A stretch of 64,000 bases of DNA from Paraurantiacibacter namhicola (GCF_001687545.1 NZ_CP016545.1:1287001-1351000); one strand, 5' to 3'. Shown: positions 17,845-26,972, counted from the stretch's first letter. A program made the numbers and translations. Notes: generated from the sequence alone by a model not told the origin.

Positions 17845-19322
17845 CCGAAGCCGTCATCCCCGGGACAAGCGCGCTGGAGTTGGCGGAAGCGGCGGGCACG
17901 ACCGTCAACCTCAGCCTCGTTTCCCACACCAATGCGGGCAAGACCACGCTGACCCGCACCATGCTGGGCCGCGACGTGGGCGAGGTGCGCGATGCGGCGC
18001 ATGTCACCGAAATCGCCACCGGATACGTGCTGGTGCAGGAGGGCGGCGACACGCTGATGCTGTGGGACACGCCCGGCTTCGGCGATACGACGCGCCTGCT
18101 CACACGCCTGCGTAATGCCGGCAATCCCATCGGCTGGCTGCTGACGCAGGTGTGGGACCGGTGGAAGGAACGCCCGCTCTGGTCCAGCCAGCAGGCGGTG
18201 AAGAACGCGCGCGATAATGCGGACGTGCTGCTCTACCTCGTCAACGCGTCGGAGGATCCAGCGGCGGCCGGCTATGTCGCGCAGGAGATGGAAGTCCTCA
18301 GCTGGATCGGCAAGCCGGTGCTGCTGCTGCTCAACCAGATGGGCCCGCCACGCGCCGATACGGGCGGCGAGCGTGAGAAATGGCTCGCGCACCTCGATGT
18401 TGTGGACGTGGTGAAGGGCGCGCTGCCACTCGACGCCTTTGCCCGCTGCTGGGTGCAGGAAGGCGCGCTGCTGCGCGAGGTGGAGCCGCTGCTGCCCGCG
18501 GACAAGCAACCCGCGATGGGGCGGCTGTCCGCTCGCTGGCACGACCTCAACCGTGCGCGCTTCGACCAGAGCATGGCGGTGCTCGCCCGCCAGCTCACCG
18601 CCACGCTGCAGGACCGCGAAAGCGTGCGCGACGGCACCTGGCGCGACCGCACGCTGAACGCCTTCAAGTCCGGCAAGGGAGAAGACCGCGAAGTACGCGC
18701 CGCCATGGGCGCCCTGTCCGAACGGCTGGCCGAGCGCACGCGCGAAAGCACCAGCGAACTCATCCGCCTGCATGGGCTGGAGGGCGAGGCAACACGCAAG
18801 GTGCTGGAGCGGCTGGGGCGCGACTATTCCTATTCCGAACCCACGCCCGAAGGCTTCTCCGCCATGCTGGGCGGGCTGGCCTCGGGCGCAGTCGGCGGGC
18901 TCGCGGCGGACCTCGCGGCAGGCGGACTGACGCTGGGCGGCGGCATGATCGTGGGCGCGGTGCTGGGCGCGCTGGGCGCAGGCGGCCTGGCCAAAGGAAT
19001 CAACATGGCGAAGGGCGAGGACGGCAGCGCCGTGCGCTGGTCGCCCGAATTCTTCCAGGGCTTCGTCGGCGCGGCCCTGCTGCGATACCTGGCCGTCGCG
19101 CACTTCGGCCGCGGCCGCGGCGCATGGGAGGAGGGCGAACACCCCGACTTTTGGCACGGTGTGGTCGAGGAGGCGGTTGCCGCGCATGAGGGCGAGGTGG
19201 CGGCGCTCTACAAGGCCGGACGCGGCGAGGGCGGCGCGGAAGTGGAGAGCGAGCTGGCCGCGCTGCTGGAGCGGATCGGGCTGGACGTGCTGGGGCGGTT
19301 GTATCCGGGAGCGGGGATGTGA
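17841..19322 (+). CDS. Era-like GTPase with DUF3482 domain
   Basis: Protein of 493 aa, start chosen at the ATGA overlap. The GTPase domain shows P-loop SHTNAGKTT (28-36), switch II DTPG (76-79), and a degenerate G4 LLNQMG in place of NKxD. A helical region follows, then a strikingly Gly/Ala-rich segment (about 335-385, a glycine-zipper membrane insertion candidate) and a C-terminal tail. The N-terminal nucleotide site looks intact. Together with the DUF2868 partner it probably remodels or associates with the inner membrane. Confidence 0.82.
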   Translation: MTEAVIPGTSALELAEAAGTTVNLSLVSHTNAGKTTLTRTMLGRDVGEVRDAAHVTEIATGYVLVQEGGDTLMLWDTPGFGDTTRLLTRLRNAGNPIGWLLTQVWDRWKERPLWSSQQAVKNARDNADVLLYLVNASEDPAAAGYVAQEMEVLSWIGKPVLLLLNQMGPPRADTGGEREKWLAHLDVVDVVKGALPLDAFARCWVQEGALLREVEPLLPADKQPAMGRLSARWHDLNRARFDQSMAVLARQLTATLQDRESVRDGTWRDRTLNAFKSGKGEDREVRAAMGALSERLAERTRESTSELIRLHGLEGEATRKVLERLGRDYSYSEPTPEGFSAMLGGLASGAVGGLAADLAAGGLTLGGGMIVGAVLGALGAGGLAKGINMAKGEDGSAVRWSPEFFQGFVGAALLRYLAVAHFGRGRGAWEEGEHPDFWHGVVEEAVAAHEGEVAALYKAGRGEGGAEVESELAALLERIGLDVLGRLYPGAGM

Positions 19323-19428
19323 GGCCAATTAGTATACTGTCCCCGGAACTCTCCCCGGAACTCCTCGTCGCAGGCGCTGTGATGGTAAGTAGGTTCTGCG
19401 AAGAAAGGAATTAAGCTGAGAAGATAAA

Positions 19429-19659
19429 ATGAGAGATAAGCATCGCTTTCTGACCTTCATTCGCGTGCTTCTGACAACCGGCTGCCTCCTGAGCGTAATG
19501 ATGTTCTTGTTTCTCTGGGGATGGTCAGCGTCATTAGCTGACCTTTTCCGCGCCTTGTTTTCGCAGCGAGGGCTCTGGCACACCGCGGTCATCTTTGCTC
19601 CGCCGCTTCTGACGGGCGCATTTATTCTCTGGGAGCGGAGTGCGGCAAACGCTCGTTAG
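19429..19659 (+). CDS. Small two-TM protein of unknown function
   Basis: Protein of 76 aa with two hydrophobic segments (FIRVLLTTGCLLSVMMFLFL and TAVIFAPPLLTGAFIL) separated by a short loop. Base composition is visibly lower in G+C than its neighbours. The upstream spacer holds a duplicated CCCCGGAACTC motif after ATACTGT. It is a plausible gene, but no family is recognised. Confidence 0.5.
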   Translation: MRDKHRFLTFIRVLLTTGCLLSVMMFLFLWGWSASLADLFRALFSQRGLWHTAVIFAPPLLTGAFILWERSAANAR

Positions 19660-19695
19660 CTACGCGATATCCTCCGCACGCCCCGCTCCGCCCAT

Positions 19696-20199
19696 TCACC
19701 CCAGATCCGGAAAATCCCTCACGCAGCGCGACGTGACCTGCTCCGCCGCTGACGTGTCAATCGCGAAGCCTTCGCGCAATTCCTGCGGCCATGCATCAAG
19801 GTCGATCATCGTCTCCGCGCTGAGGCCGTCCAGGTGCGCCACGCATACGCGCCGCGTGATGTCGCCGTCCAAGCGGCCCCGGTACAGGGCAATCGCCCCC
19901 AGCAGGCCGGCGCGAGACATCCAGTAGAAATTCTCCACGAACTGGCTCTTCGGGCGCTTCTGCGGATCGCGGAATTCCGCATCCATGCCCGCCAGCAGCG
20001 CCTCGCACCCGGCGAGCCTGGCCTGGTCATCCAGCGCCGGGTCCTTGCCCAGCGTCCCGCACATGGTGTCGGGCTGCATCCAGTACATGGCCTGCTGCTC
20101 CTGCTCCTTGGTGTAGGTCACCTGCGCAGAAGCGTGCGTGGGAAGTGCGGTTGCCACGATGGCGGCCGCGGCGATGAGAGTCGTGATGCGAGTGGTCAT
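19696..20199 (-). CDS. Exported protein of unknown function
   Basis: Protein of 167 aa with an N-terminal signal peptide (MTTRITTLIAAAAIVATALP, cleavage near ASA-QV). The mature part has four Cys, which could form two disulfides (MCGTLG, AGCEALL, RRVCVAH, TSRCVRD). The start at MTTRI is preferred over an upstream Met because it directly gives a signal peptide. It is divergent from the His-rich exported gene at 20495. No family recognised. Confidence 0.75.
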   Translation of the reverse strand: MTTRITTLIAAAAIVATALPTHASAQVTYTKEQEQQAMYWMQPDTMCGTLGKDPALDDQARLAGCEALLAGMDAEFRDPQKRPKSQFVENFYWMSRAGLLGAIALYRGRLDGDITRRVCVAHLDGLSAETMIDLDAWPQELREGFAIDTSAAEQVTSRCVRDFPDLG

Positions 20200-20494
20200 G
20201 CCGGGAATGTTAGCGGCGCGCGCGCCCGTGGCCAGTGACAAACACCGTCATCCATTTTCCGTGCGGTTCGGCTTGGACCCCGTCTCCAAAGCGCAGGACG
20301 GGCTTGCATATCGCGCCTCGCGCACCGGATGGGCGAATAGAGCGGCCAACTCGCAGCGCTGGCGCGATGAGAAATCCGTCGCATCGGTTAACCATCAGAA
20401 TTCAGGCGTGACATTTCCATCGGCCCCAAACTGTGCAAGTCTCACGACTCGGAGCGGACAGACCCGTCCATTCACCAGTGCAAGGAGGAACGCG

Positions 20495-21277
20495 ATGAGG
20501 ACTTATATCAAATACGCCTTGCTGGCAGCGGCAACCGCTACGGCCGGACAGCCAGCGCTGGCCGAAAAGGCCGATCAGCTCGTCGATATAAACGGATCCT
20601 ATGGCCGCGACGCGGAGAGTGCCCTGCAGGCGCGCGGGTTCCAGCATACCTCCACGCACAAGCAATCCAATGGCTATGTCTACAGCTATTGGTGGGACGC
20701 ATCCGATCGTAGCTGCGTGACGGTCGAGACGTACGACGGACGTGTGCAAACCATCACCGATGCCGGCGATGGAGATTGCGGCCACCACCGGGTCAGTGGC
20801 GGAGAGGTCCTTGGCGCGGTGGCGGGAGCAGCGCTGATCGGCGTTTTAGCGACCCACAAATCCCATCACCATGACGATGACAAGCACCACGAGGACCGGA
20901 AGGCGGAGCAGGATTACGAACGCGGCTATACCGACGGCCTGCACAACGCATCCTATCACAATTACGACCGCTCGGATGCGTATTCCAGCGGTTACCAGGC
21001 CGGTGTGGACGAGCGGAATGCAAACCTTTCACATCATCATAACCGTGGCGGCTATGCCAGTGTGGCCCGGATCGACGACCTGCGGGACGCGCGCGCTGCC
21101 GGCGGCATGACGGAACTGGAGGCGCGCGGCTTCCGCCAGGTGGACAATTTTACATCGGGCGACACGCGCTATTCCATCCAGTACAACAGCGCCACGCGCC
21201 AGTGCGTGCAGGTTACGATCGCGGACGGGCGGTTCTACGATATCCGCGATATCGGCAGCAATCCGAAGTGCCGCTAG
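20495..21277 (+). CDS. Exported protein with duplicated domain and His-rich spacer
   Basis: Protein of 260 aa with a strong SD (AAGGAGG at 20482) and a signal peptide ending ALA. Two copies of a domain of about 55 aa are visible: [33 protein letters not shown] near the N-terminus and [34 protein letters not shown] at the C-terminus. Between them is a short hydrophobic segment and a His/Asp-rich stretch ([14 protein letters not shown]) that may bind metal. Function unknown. It is followed at 10 nt by a lipoprotein gene. Confidence 0.75.
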   Translation: MRTYIKYALLAAATATAGQPALAEKADQLVDINGSYGRDAESALQARGFQHTSTHKQSNGYVYSYWWDASDRSCVTVETYDGRVQTITDAGDGDCGHHRVSGGEVLGAVAGAALIGVLATHKSHHHDDDKHHEDRKAEQDYERGYTDGLHNASYHNYDRSDAYSSGYQAGVDERNANLSHHHNRGGYASVARIDDLRDARAAGGMTELEARGFRQVDNFTSGDTRYSIQYNSATRQCVQVTIADGRFYDIRDIGSNPKCR

Positions 21278-21287
21278 GTCGGGCGAG

Positions 21288-22007
21288 ATGAGCATCAGGC
21301 CCTTTCAACTGGCGCTTCTAGCCGGGACGGCAGCAGTCATGCTGCCGTCCTGTTCGCAAGAGACGGACGAAGCAGCCGTCACCGCCGAGCCGTCTGCGGT
21401 CGCGGCGGCGAGCAGTGCGCCCATTCCCGCAAGCCTCAGCCCGTTCGGCGACGGATATCCCGAAGCGGGCGATCCGTGCCGGCGGCTGGGCGAGAGCGAT
21501 GCCACGCGCAATTATCTCGATGACAGCGCAATCTTGGCGGGTTGCCCTGACTCGGCAAGCGCGGCCGCACTTGGCGGAAACGTGATCGACACCGTCGATG
21601 GCGTGACCATCGTATCCATCCCGACGGGGGATGCGAATGCGGGCATGGGCGAAAACGGCCCGGCTGCAGCGGCAGGCGGTGGCGATGCCCTGGTTCCGGG
21701 CACGGATTATAACGCGACGGCCCAGGTGCGCTGCGGTATGGGCGGCAAATCGCCGAGCATGCAGTGCCTGGCCGGTGTCCGCCGCAACTGGGCGGATGAC
21801 GGCTCCAGCATGGTGGAGGTCACCAGGCCCGACGGGACGAAACGCGCGATCTTCTATCAGGGCGCGGAACCGTTTAGCGCCGACAGTGCGCAGGCCGATG
21901 GCTCAGCCGGGTGGGATTTCGAGACGAAGCGCGATGGTGACACCGTGACGATCATGTTCGGGCCGGAAACCTATGTCATCCCCGATGCGCTGCCGATGGG
22001 CGGTTGA
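21288..22007 (+). CDS. Lipoprotein of unknown function
   Basis: Protein of 239 aa with lipobox LPSC near residue 22 and an Ala/Ser-rich tether. A globular domain carries Cys in DPCRRL, AGCPDS, VRCGMGG and MQCLAG, and a C-terminal beta-rich part [17 protein letters not shown]. It probably sits in one operon with the preceding His-rich exported gene. No family recognised. Confidence 0.72.
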   Translation: MSIRPFQLALLAGTAAVMLPSCSQETDEAAVTAEPSAVAAASSAPIPASLSPFGDGYPEAGDPCRRLGESDATRNYLDDSAILAGCPDSASAAALGGNVIDTVDGVTIVSIPTGDANAGMGENGPAAAAGGGDALVPGTDYNATAQVRCGMGGKSPSMQCLAGVRRNWADDGSSMVEVTRPDGTKRAIFYQGAEPFSADSAQADGSAGWDFETKRDGDTVTIMFGPETYVIPDALPMGG

Positions 22008-22117
22008 GGTAGCCTCGATGGCGGGCTTTCCGTGCGGGTCCGCCATCGCCCTCTGACGATCCGTGCCATACCGCCGTCTTGCCTCGCGTGCTGCATCGCA
22101 ATAGAGCGGGCCGCGAT

Positions 22118-22924
22118 ATGAAGCGCACACATCTGCCCCTCAACGCCCTGCGCGTGTTCGATGCCGCTGCCCGGCACCTCAGCTTCACCCGCGCGGCGGA
22201 CGAGCTGGCGGTGACGCCCGCCGCCGTGGGCCAGCAGATCCGCGCGCTGGAGGATGTGCTCGGCGTCGTCCTGTTCCGCCGCACGCCCAAGGGACTGGAG
22301 CTGACCGACGAGGCGGAGGCCGGGCTGGACCCCTTGCGCGAAGGCTTCCTGCGGTTCGAGGAAAGTGTGCAGGGCATGCAGGCGGGCCAGTCGAGTAGCA
22401 GCTACACCATCGCCGCGCCGCGCGAATTCTATGCCCAGTGGCTCGCGCCGCGGCTGGCGAAGTTCAGGGCCGAGAACCCCGACGCCCGCTTCCAGCTGGT
22501 CGATGGCGAGGAGGTAGACTTCACCGAGGCGAACCTCGACTGCGCCGTGCGGCTGGTCGATGGTCCGGGCGACCTGGAGGGCGTGCAACTCGCCCCCGCG
22601 CGCCGCGTGGTGGTGGTTGCCGCCAAGGCCGTGCCGGAGGTGGAGAATGTGTGGATCGCCTGGCCCGGCGCGCCGCTGCCGGACGGGGCGGAGGTCGTCA
22701 CCACGGTCAACAATGGCGGGCAGGCGCTCGCCAGCGCGATGGCGGGGATGGGCAAGGCCATGCTGCCGCACCTCCTGTGCGAGGAAGCGATCGGGCAGGG
22801 CCGGCTGAAGGTGCTGGAAGGCCCGGACGAGGGGCGCCGCAGCTACTGGCTGATCGCCCCGCGCCCGCAATGGCGCCAGAAGAAGGTGAAGGCGCTGGTG
22901 GAATTCCTCGCCCCCGGGGAATGA
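22118..22924 (+). CDS. LysR-family transcriptional regulator (GcvA-like)
   Basis: Protein of 268 aa. The N-terminal winged HTH reads LNALRVFDAAARHLSFTRAADELAVTPAAVGQQIRALED, the GcvA/AmpR-type variant, followed by a periplasmic-binding-like effector domain (SYTIAAPREFYAQWLAPRL..). It is somewhat shorter than the 290-300 aa norm. ATG at 22118 was chosen because the HTH begins at once. It overlaps the acetyltransferase gene by 4 nt (ATGA), so it may control or be co-expressed with that enzyme. Effector unknown. Confidence 0.88.
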   Translation: MKRTHLPLNALRVFDAAARHLSFTRAADELAVTPAAVGQQIRALEDVLGVVLFRRTPKGLELTDEAEAGLDPLREGFLRFEESVQGMQAGQSSSSYTIAAPREFYAQWLAPRLAKFRAENPDARFQLVDGEEVDFTEANLDCAVRLVDGPGDLEGVQLAPARRVVVVAAKAVPEVENVWIAWPGAPLPDGAEVVTTVNNGGQALASAMAGMGKAMLPHLLCEEAIGQGRLKVLEGPDEGRRSYWLIAPRPQWRQKKVKALVEFLAPGE

Positions 22925-23475
22925 AACACCAGGTCACCACGCTGACGACAGAGCGCTTCAGCCTGCGGCCCATCCGGGCGGAGGACACGGCTGCCCTTTA
23001 CCCCACGTTCCGCGACGAGGCGCAGATGCGCTACTGGTCGCGCGGGCCGTTTGCGAGCGAGGCGGAGCTGGACGGATGGCTGCGCGATCCCACGTGGGAC
23101 GGGCACTGCTGGATCGCCGAGGAAACAGGCGGCAACGGACAGGCCATCGCCCGGCTTGTCGCGATACCGGACATGGATGGGGTGATGGAGACGGGCTACC
23201 TCGTCGCCAAACACCGGCAGGGCGAGGGCATCGCCCGCGAATGCATGACTGCGCTGTTGGATCACCTGTTCGCGCCAAAGGCAGAGGGCAACGGTGGCGG
23301 TTATGGCCTGCGCCGCGTCTGGGCCGATACGGACCCGGAAAACGCTCCCTCCAACGCCCTGCTGGTATGCCTCGGCTTCATGCGGGAAGGGCGGCTGCGG
23401 AGCCAGTGGGAGACCCATATCGGCGTGCGCGACAGTCTCGTGTGGGGGCTGCTGCGGGAGGAGTGGAACGGGTGA
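22921..23475 (+). CDS. GNAT-family N-acetyltransferase (RimJ/RimL type)
   Basis: Protein of 184 aa with the RimJ/RimL layout: TLTTERFSLRPIRAEDTAAL at the N-terminus, METGYLVAKHRQGEGIARECMTALLDHLF as the acetyl-CoA loop (Q/RxxGxG/A-like RQGEGIA), and DPENAPSNALLVCLGFMREG. Substrate is unknown. It is co-transcribed with the LysR gene. Confidence 0.88.
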   Translation: MKHQVTTLTTERFSLRPIRAEDTAALYPTFRDEAQMRYWSRGPFASEAELDGWLRDPTWDGHCWIAEETGGNGQAIARLVAIPDMDGVMETGYLVAKHRQGEGIARECMTALLDHLFAPKAEGNGGGYGLRRVWADTDPENAPSNALLVCLGFMREGRLRSQWETHIGVRDSLVWGLLREEWNG

Positions 23476-23492
23476 CGGCGGCGCGCCGTGTC

Positions 23493-23614
23493 TCGCCCAC
23501 CCCGCTGCGACTAGCTTCACTGCGTTCAGCAAGTCTCGCAAACCCCTCCCGCATGCGGGAGGGGAAGCAGAGCTTGGCGAACCGCAGGTGAGCCTAGCGG
23601 CGCCGGGTGGGCGA
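23493..23614. repeat. Nested palindromic repeat element (REP/MITE-like)
   Basis: Outer arms TCGCCCACCC (23493-23502) and GGGTGGGCGA (23605-23614) enclose a perfect 22-bp palindrome at 23543-23564 with half-site CCCCTCCCGCA. The element fills the spacer between the acetyltransferase gene and the converging HTH gene. No coding potential. Confidence 0.7.
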
Positions 23615-23622
23615 AGCAGGGC

Positions 23623-24282
23623 CTACGCTTCCCCGTCTTCTCCGTCCCCGAACTCCTCCCGCACCGCCTCCTCCTGCTCCAGCGTCTCCAGCAGCGAGCG
23701 GCCTTCGCGTTCGCGGCGGGCGAGGGTGTCGATCTTGCGCTCGATACCCTGCAGGATCGCGTCCTCCTCGGCGAGCGAGGTCTTGCGCTTTTCGGCCAGC
23801 ACCTCGGCGCGGATGCGCTCGTAAACGGGGTGTCCGGGGCGCAGCACGCGCGCATCCCCGCCATAGCGCTCGCCCCGGCGGGCGCGCAGGAAGAACATCA
23901 CCAGCGCATCGTTATGGCGGATTTCGGTGCCCAGCACCTTGCCCGAGGAGACGACCATCCGCTCCTCACCCGCAATCGCGCGGGCGAGCGCCCCGTCCTC
24001 CAGCCGCTGCACCCCGCGATCGACCGCCGCGTCCCAGGCAGCAGAGAATTCCTCCGCCCCCGGCCGCGCGCGCAGCTTGTACAGCGCCTCCAGCGAAGCC
24101 CCGATATGCGCGGCCGCCTGCTTGACGATGCCGGTGGCGGCAAGATGCGCGATGAAGGCGCGCTGGCGATCGGCCGTAATGGAATTGCGCCGCGGCGCCT
24201 TGTGCGGGACAGGCGCGAAGGAGAGCAGCGGATCGTCCGGATCGGGCCCGGCTTCGAGTGCGCCGGTGTCGCGCACCGCCAT
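23623..24282 (-). CDS. HTH protein, possibly terminase-small-subunit-like
   Basis: Protein of 219 aa from MAVRDTGAL; an in-frame extension to 24513 exists, so the start is uncertain. Residues about 35-80 (ITADRQRAFIAHLAATGIVK followed by QAAAHIGASLEALYKLR) form a helix-turn-helix of the kind found in phage terminase small subunits and related chromosomal proteins. The C-terminal third is a Glu/Arg-rich coiled coil (AEKRKTSLAEEDAILQGIE..). No other phage gene is nearby. Function unknown. Confidence 0.65.
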   Translation of the reverse strand: MAVRDTGALEAGPDPDDPLLSFAPVPHKAPRRNSITADRQRAFIAHLAATGIVKQAAAHIGASLEALYKLRARPGAEEFSAAWDAAVDRGVQRLEDGALARAIAGEERMVVSSGKVLGTEIRHNDALVMFFLRARRGERYGGDARVLRPGHPVYERIRAEVLAEKRKTSLAEEDAILQGIERKIDTLARREREGRSLLETLEQEEAVREEFGDGEDGEA

Positions 24283-24621
24283 GTAGGACGTCGCCTGCCT
24301 GGGCGTAGCGCGCGTGTTGACGATGGTGGAGGCCCCCGTCTGCCGGTGGCACTCCGCTTGCCCCTCGGACGAAGCCTTATCGCGTGGAGCCGAGGCCGGA
24401 CGCGAAGCGCACCGGTCCTCGGCAGACAAACCAAAATATTGATCGGAGCCACCATCAGATGCGGGCTGGTCCGGTGACCGGGCGGCGGAGCGGGAAGGGC
24501 GCGAGTAGGACATGCCTGCGGAGTTGGAGGGGGTTGGGGGGTGTAGGAAAGGGAAAGCTTTTAAAACCTCCTAGACCTCAAACCCATTGCAGCGATCTGC
24601 CCGACTAGCTAGCCATGAAGA
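24283..24621. other. Divergent spacer at the left edge of the ATPase cassette
   Basis: About 340 nt upstream of both the HTH gene and the ATPase gene. It may encode an N-terminal extension of the HTH protein (open to 24513). From about 24520 the base composition drops (GGAAAGCTTTTAAAACC), marking the junction with the AT-richer cassette. No clear promoter or attachment site. Confidence 0.4.
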
Positions 24622-25974
24622 ATGATCACCAGGATTGAAATTGACGGCTTCAAGAGCTTCCAAGACTTTAGTCTCAACTTTCGCCCATTCTCAGCTGTGG
24701 TCGGCCCCAATGCGAGTGGGAAGTCCAACCTGTTTGATGCTTTGAAATTTATTTCCTTGCTCGCGCAAACGGATGTGCACTCAGCAATGCAATCAATGCG
24801 TGGCGAGCCCGAGGAGCTCTTTCGAGTTACACCAGTCCGCGAGCACACGGACATGAAATTCGCAGTCGAAGTGCTTCTGCCAAAGTATGGGCTCGACCCA
24901 TTTGGTGCTCGGTTTGAGGTAAATGCGCAACGTCTACGCTACGAATTGGCTTTGACGATGCGCTTTGACTCCGAGCAAATGCCCATTGGGATCGTCGTCG
25001 CTTCTGAGTCTTGTCGTCACATTGCGAAGAAAGATGATCGACTCTCCTTCATCAACAAATCGCTAATTTCCTATTCCTCTAGAAGAAATCCATTCATGGA
25101 AATGTCTAGAGAAGGCAAAGTGCCGATAATCCAGATTCGGCAAGATGGCCCTACAGAGACCGGCGCATCGAAACGTGGCCGTCCTCTAAAGCTCGCTGCA
25201 GGAGAGGCTACACGAACGGCCCTTTCGACCATCAATACGGCTGAATTTCCTCACCTTTTCGCTTTAAGAGAGACTTTGTCCGAAATTGGCTTTCTTGAGA
25301 TTAATCCGTCTGAAGCGCGGAAGGCTAATGACCGATTTGAAGAGAAGAAGCTCCGGTCTGATGCATCAAATCTTGCTTCTGTACTGGCGCATTTGAAAGA
25401 AGAGACTGGAACTCCTGCGCGTCCCGAAGGGGCAGTCGCTGATATTTCGATTGATCTTTCTTCTCTCATAAATTCGGTAAAGAGAGTTAAGGTTCATTCT
25501 GGGAGTAATGTTCGTGAGTATTCGTTTTCCATCGAGACCGAAGACGGTCTCGACTTCAGCTCGCGTTTGATCTCTGATGGAACACTGAGGTTACTCGCTT
25601 TGCTCACGATACTTGACGATCCGTCACGAAGAGGGATTTTATGTTTCGAAGAGCCAGAGAACGGCGTTCACGAGGGACGAATCGATGATTTAATCGAAAT
25701 TCTGAGAGAATCGACTCAAGATTGGAGTCTCGAAGAAAGTCCCTTTCAGATAATTATTAATACACATTCGCCAGCGGTACTAAACTCTCTCCACGAAAAG
25801 GAAATAATCGCAGCTGATTTGATTTCGACAGTAGATCCTGAGGCGGGTTGCTCGGTTCATCGTACGCGAATGCGTGTTGGAGTTGACGACGACGCACTCG
25901 ACTTAGAGCCCGGCGCAATACTGACTAGAGCGGAAATTTCCCGTCTGCTTAGGAAACGCCAAGGACAAGCCTAG
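24622..25974 (+). CDS. SMC/OLD-like AAA ATPase of a two-gene cassette
   Basis: Protein of 450 aa with an ABC-type ATPase head. Visible are FKSFQDFSLNF, Walker A GPNASGKSN (28-36), a signature-like LISDGTLRLL (317-324), Walker B ILCFEEPENG (339-348) with catalytic Glu, and the H-switch INTHSP (379-384). Between Walker A and the signature are about 280 residues with no long coiled coil, as in AAA_21/AAA_15 proteins. No nuclease domain is fused. It is markedly lower in G+C than the surroundings, and the partner ORF starts directly at its stop codon. Inferred: anti-phage or plasmid defence ATPase. Confidence 0.85.
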   Translation: MITRIEIDGFKSFQDFSLNFRPFSAVVGPNASGKSNLFDALKFISLLAQTDVHSAMQSMRGEPEELFRVTPVREHTDMKFAVEVLLPKYGLDPFGARFEVNAQRLRYELALTMRFDSEQMPIGIVVASESCRHIAKKDDRLSFINKSLISYSSRRNPFMEMSREGKVPIIQIRQDGPTETGASKRGRPLKLAAGEATRTALSTINTAEFPHLFALRETLSEIGFLEINPSEARKANDRFEEKKLRSDASNLASVLAHLKEETGTPARPEGAVADISIDLSSLINSVKRVKVHSGSNVREYSFSIETEDGLDFSSRLISDGTLRLLALLTILDDPSRRGILCFEEPENGVHEGRIDDLIEILRESTQDWSLEESPFQIIINTHSPAVLNSLHEKEIIAADLISTVDPEAGCSVHRTRMRVGVDDDALDLEPGAILTRAEISRLLRKRQGQA

Positions 25975-26628
25975 ATGTTTATCTCATGGGCTTCAATTTA
26001 CGAGGGCTCTACTGACGAGTCCTACTTCGGCGCATTGCTGCCCCGTGTTTTGAATGATTTAATCCTTAGCAATGCGAACCGGACTGTCGATGTAGCGGAT
26101 TTTCCCGCCATGAGATTTGGAAAGTCAGGCAAGCATATAGACGAGATTGCGGAGGAAATCTGTGATGGAATGGAGGCGTTTGACCTCCTTTTTTCCCACG
26201 CCGATACAGGTGGGAGGTCTCTCGAGCGGACTGCCATCGCGAGGTCGATGGCGTATGCACAGGCAGCGCACGCACGATGCGGTTATGACGTGATGGCGTG
26301 TTTTCCAATATTGCCGAGAAAGGAAATGGAGGCATGGGCGCTTACTGATGGGCATGCTGTTTGCAGGTCGCTTGGCTTCCGCGGGAACCCTTCAGAGCTT
26401 AACTTGCCATCGACCGCTAGGCAGGCTGAAAGGTTGTCGGATCCCAAGGAGATTCTTCGCCTTGCTATTGGCGAGGTTAAGCGCAGAGTGAGGCCATCTG
26501 ATGCTGCGAGGCTGCTGACGTCGATTGCGCAAACGCAAAGCATTGAAAGGCTGCGTCTTTGTGCTTCTTACGCTTCGTTCGAACGATCTCTGAGCGAGCA
26601 TTTAGAGGAGAAGGGATACTACAGGTAG
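25975..26628 (+). CDS. TOPRIM/DUF4276-like partner of the ATPase
   Basis: Protein of 217 aa. IYEGSTDESYFGALLPRVL gives an early Glu-Gly (10-11) like the first acidic residue of TOPRIM/DUF4276 proteins, LLFSHADTGG (72-80) occupies the DxD position as HAD, and LPRKEMEAWALTDGHA (113-128) matches the EMEAW signature that I associate with DUF4276. ATG follows the upstream TAG without spacer. The pairing mirrors known ATPase plus TOPRIM nuclease defence pairs (PARIS, OLD types), but the subfamily is uncertain and nuclease activity is inference. Confidence 0.65.
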   Translation: MFISWASIYEGSTDESYFGALLPRVLNDLILSNANRTVDVADFPAMRFGKSGKHIDEIAEEICDGMEAFDLLFSHADTGGRSLERTAIARSMAYAQAAHARCGYDVMACFPILPRKEMEAWALTDGHAVCRSLGFRGNPSELNLPSTARQAERLSDPKEILRLAIGEVKRRVRPSDAARLLTSIAQTQSIERLRLCASYASFERSLSEHLEEKGYYR

Positions 26629-26792
26629 CATGCCCTTGACCCCACCCCCAAACCCCACTAAGTGCGCGCCATCCGTTGCGGGGGTCTCCCCTCGCTCCGG
26701 GTAGATAGAGCTGAACATTGCCGGTGATGTCCCGGGGCCTTCGTCTTGTAACGCAAGGCCCTTGTCTATTGGGCTCCAGGCCATGTGGAGGT

Positions 26793-26972
26793 CCCAGCTT
26801 CTGCTGGGATGACGCGTGGAAGGGCCGGGGCAGCCGTCAGAGTAACCCGGTATTCGTGCCGGGTGGAGCGTTTCAGTTTGGTCCCGTCATTCCAGCGCAT
26901 GCTGGAATCTCGTGCCGCTCGCATCGCGCTTGCGGAGACAGATACCGGCTTTCGCCGGGATGACGACCAGGC
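26793..26972. repeat. Dispersed repeat, CCAGCTTnnGCTGGGATGACG type
   Basis: GTCCCAGCTTCTGCTGGGATGACG begins the element. GTCATTCCAGCGCATGCTGG and CGGCTTTCGCCGGGATGACG follow in opposite and same orientation. Each unit is a short hairpin plus GATGAC. Typical intergenic repeats of alphaproteobacteria. Confidence 0.65.

Noticed and set aside
19330-19365. Mobile-element end suggested by ATACTGTCCCCGGAACTC with a duplicated CCCCGGAACTC
   Set aside because: No transposase or inverted end is present; the short duplication alone is insufficient.
23623-24282. Prophage remnant indicated by a terminase-small-subunit-like HTH
   Set aside because: No large terminase, portal, capsid, integrase or attachment site nearby; related HTH proteins occur as ordinary chromosomal genes.
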